From Candidatus Bathyarchaeota archaeon (GTDB lineage Archaea > Thermoproteota > Bathyarchaeia > Bathyarchaeales > Bathyarchaeaceae): a DNA stretch of 6,703 nt. Shown piece by piece: positions 5,559-6,703 of this stretch. Position 1 is the stretch's first letter; every line of letters begins with the position of its first letter. The translations under genes were made by a program, and so were the position numbers. The notes beneath the pieces were generated by a model. The model did no database searches. It saw only the letters and a program-made list of their open reading frames with translations, and was not told where the DNA came from. The stretch covers positions 1 through 6,703 of the forward strand of contig JAGLRI010000071.1 in assembly GCA_023136395.1 (NCBI GenBank), read 5' to 3'.

Positions 5559-6503
5559 TTGGTTGGAAATATAATTTTTATTGGGCACGTTTCCATGGAC
5601 TGGGTTAAGAACGTGAATGGTGTCAGGATTCAGCCGGGAGGAGCAGCATTATACGCTGCTATTGCAGCTAGAACCTTGCTAAAGGATGTACGAGCAGTGT
5701 CTGTTATAGGAAGAGACTACAAATTCATGAATGTTTTAAAGCTCTTCGATTCGGAACATGTAAAAGTTTTTAATATGCCCTCCACGAGATTCCATATTCA
5801 ATACAATGAACAATGGGAAGCCAGCTACCTAAAGGTAAATTATGGAGCTGGTGCAAGGATAACTGCTTCAACTATACCAGTAAAGGAGTTTGGAGCTGAT
5901 GACATAGTTCATTTATCCCCCATGCGAAGCACAAAGGTAGAAAAAATTGTGAATAAAATCAGGGAGGAATCCCCTGATACAGCCATTTCAATTAACACCT
6001 GGATTAATTACATTAAGGAAGGAAGGAAAGCTAGAAATATCCTCAAAAAACTTGCCTTAAAAACTGACTTCTTCATACTGAATGACTCTGAAGCTAAAGC
6101 CTTAACTCAAACAGACTCCCTTTCATCCGCGTTAAGACTCCTAAAAGCAAAGATGTTGATAGTCACACTGGGAGAATTGGGAGCTATAATAAGCGGAGAT
6201 AACAGCGGAATACAGATGGTTCCCGCGTTAAAAGTTCCAATAGGTAAGGTTGTGGACACCACAGGGGCAGGAGATACATGGTGTGGAGCATTCCTAGCGG
6301 CATACAAATTAACCAGCAACATAATGAAGTCAATTACCACGGCCTCAATAATCTCCAGCATAATGTGTTCAGACTGGAGCTTTAACAGTCTTAAAAACCT
6401 GGAGTTCAGAAAACCAGAAGACGTAATTGAATATGTTATAGCGTTAAAGGAGGGAGGCTTACAAAAAAGAATCTCTGACTACACAAAAAGTGCATCAAAG
6501 TGA
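5559..6503 (+). CDS. PfkB-family (ribokinase-like) sugar or nucleoside kinase
   Basis: The product is a 314-residue cytoplasmic kinase of the ribokinase superfamily, which transfers the ATP gamma-phosphate to a hydroxyl of a sugar, nucleoside or related small molecule. Seen: an N-terminal strand and substrate residue region G9-HVSMD14; the glycine pair G27-G28 in QPGGAALYAAIAAR, which closes over the substrate; N175-DSE178, the NxxE metal-site motif; TLGELGAIISG; and the PfkB signature D233-TTGAGD239, whose last Asp is the catalytic base and whose glycines form the anion hole. The length is normal. The start is TTG, with homologous sequence beginning immediately (VGNIIFIGHVSMDW) and no ATG nearby upstream. 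It lies 34 bases after the glycosylase on the same strand and may be co-transcribed or use its own TATA-like box. The substrate is not evident: archaeal members include ribokinases, nucleoside kinases and sugar-acid kinases. The stop codon is part of a seven-base inverted repeat. Confidence 0.93.
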   Translation: MVGNIIFIGHVSMDWVKNVNGVRIQPGGAALYAAIAARTLLKDVRAVSVIGRDYKFMNVLKLFDSEHVKVFNMPSTRFHIQYNEQWEASYLKVNYGAGARITASTIPVKEFGADDIVHLSPMRSTKVEKIVNKIREESPDTAISINTWINYIKEGRKARNILKKLALKTDFFILNDSEAKALTQTDSLSSALRLLKAKMLIVTLGELGAIISGDNSGIQMVPALKVPIGKVVDTTGAGDTWCGAFLAAYKLTSNIMKSITTASIISSIMCSDWSFNSLKNLEFRKPEDVIEYVIALKEGGLQKRISDYTKSASK

Positions 6504-6520
6504 AAAGAAATATCTTTTCA
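6501..6520. repeat. Perfect inverted repeat beginning at the kinase stop codon
   Basis: TGAAAAG (6501-6507) and CTTTTCA (6514-6520) form a perfect seven-base stem around a six-base loop, AAATAT. The first arm begins with the TGA stop itself. A second small stem, AAGCC (6540-6544) with GGCTT (6551-6555), follows. No strong T-run comes directly after either, so they may aid mRNA end formation or stability rather than be classic terminators. Confidence 0.4.
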
Positions 6521-6579
6521 AGTAGTGATGAAAGAGTTAAAGCCCTTTTAGGCTTCTCTAAATCTCAGTGAATTACAAG

Positions 6580-6593
6580 AAAAAAATGTTTTT
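6580..6593. terminator. A-run/T-run, possible two-way terminator between convergent genes
   Basis: Seven A bases (6580-6586), then TG, then five T bases (6589-6593). Read on the minus strand this gives a seven-T tract about 11 bases after the stop of the presumed leftward gene. Read on the plus strand it gives a five-T tract after the kinase gene. The arms can also pair with each other. T-tracts are sufficient for many archaeal terminators, and the convergent layout fits. Confidence 0.4.
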
Positions 6594-6597
6594 ACTA

Positions 6598-6702
6598 TCA
6601 TAAATCGAGTTTTAGTATCTTCTTCTGGAGGATCCTCTGTCTCTTCCGTAGGATCCTTGCCCGTAGCCTCTTTGGTTCCTGGGGCGTGAAACGGGTTTCT
6701 CT
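6598..6702 (-). CDS. Possible C-terminal end of a leftward gene with a basic helical tail (partial)
   Basis: On the minus strand a frame is open from the window edge to TGA at 6598-6600, giving 34 codons. I do not recognise the protein. The visible end is extremely basic: RLRARILRKRQRILQKK then ILKLDL, about half Arg or Lys and with no Gly after the start of the segment. RIL recurs seven residues apart, which gives a heptad-like, amphipathic helix; the same repeat shows in the DNA as two AGGATCCT octamers 21 bases apart. Such tails are seen in nucleic-acid-binding proteins, but that is only a guess. Support for coding: a T-run just downstream of the stop, and convergent placement with the kinase gene. 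Against: the stretch is short, and other frames are also open over part of it. Confidence 0.4.
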   Translation of the reverse strand, partial: RETRFTPQEPKRLRARILRKRQRILQKKILKLDL

Positions 6703-6703
6703 G

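Noticed and set aside
6107..6361. 84-codon minus-strand ORF inside the PfkB kinase gene.
   Set aside because: It runs opposite the conserved DTTGAGD signature region, so the plus-strand gene explains its openness.
6525..6579. Possible C/D box small RNA: GTGATGA at 6525-6531 matches a C box.
   Set aside because: No CTGA D or D' box follows at a suitable distance, so the required pair of boxes is absent.

Overview
This window is archaeal. It holds adjacent pheS and pheT genes of the archaeal type (the beta subunit is only 562 residues), a family B DNA polymerase, a family 5 (UDGb-type) uracil-DNA glycosylase, and several genes whose TATA-like boxes sit about 26-28 bases upstream of the start codon, as in leaderless archaeal transcripts. 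Base composition is AT-rich. The protein flavour suggests an uncultured Thermoproteota-type lineage, perhaps Bathyarchaeia-like, but that placement is inference.

Layout. Positions 2-214 carry the last 70 codons of pheS, followed after a single base by pheT (216-1904), which starts at TTG. A 274-base gap (1905-2178) holds a T-rich probable terminator, an imperfect inverted repeat and a TATA-like box. Next is a 735-residue family B DNA polymerase (2179-4386). After a short gap with another inverted repeat and a BRE/TATA-like promoter come a small cupin (4465-4815), a UDGb-type glycosylase with its own Shine-Dalgarno sequence (4838-5524) and a PfkB-family kinase (5559-6503). The last ~200 bases hold an inverted repeat on the pfkB stop codon, an A-run/T-run that could end transcription on both strands, and the 3' end of a possible minus-strand gene encoding a very basic helical tail.

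How the genes fit together. PheS and PheT form phenylalanyl-tRNA synthetase and are a housekeeping unit. The polymerase is the most notable gene. It keeps the polymerase aspartates of motifs A and C and the motif B lysine, but its proofreading exonuclease is incomplete: only Exo I is recognisable, the Exo II aspartate is missing and a DSRQCYE segment stands near where Exo III would be. That pattern fits a non-proofreading archaeal polymerase (PolB2-like or a related group), more likely a repair or translesion enzyme than the main replicase. A UDGb gene two genes downstream makes a small DNA-repair neighbourhood plausible. The cupin and the kinase have no assigned substrates. I see no mobile element, CRISPR array, tRNA or rRNA. 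No clearly new multi-gene system is evident; the best leads are the atypical polymerase, its promoter-proximal inverted repeat and its pairing with UDGb.
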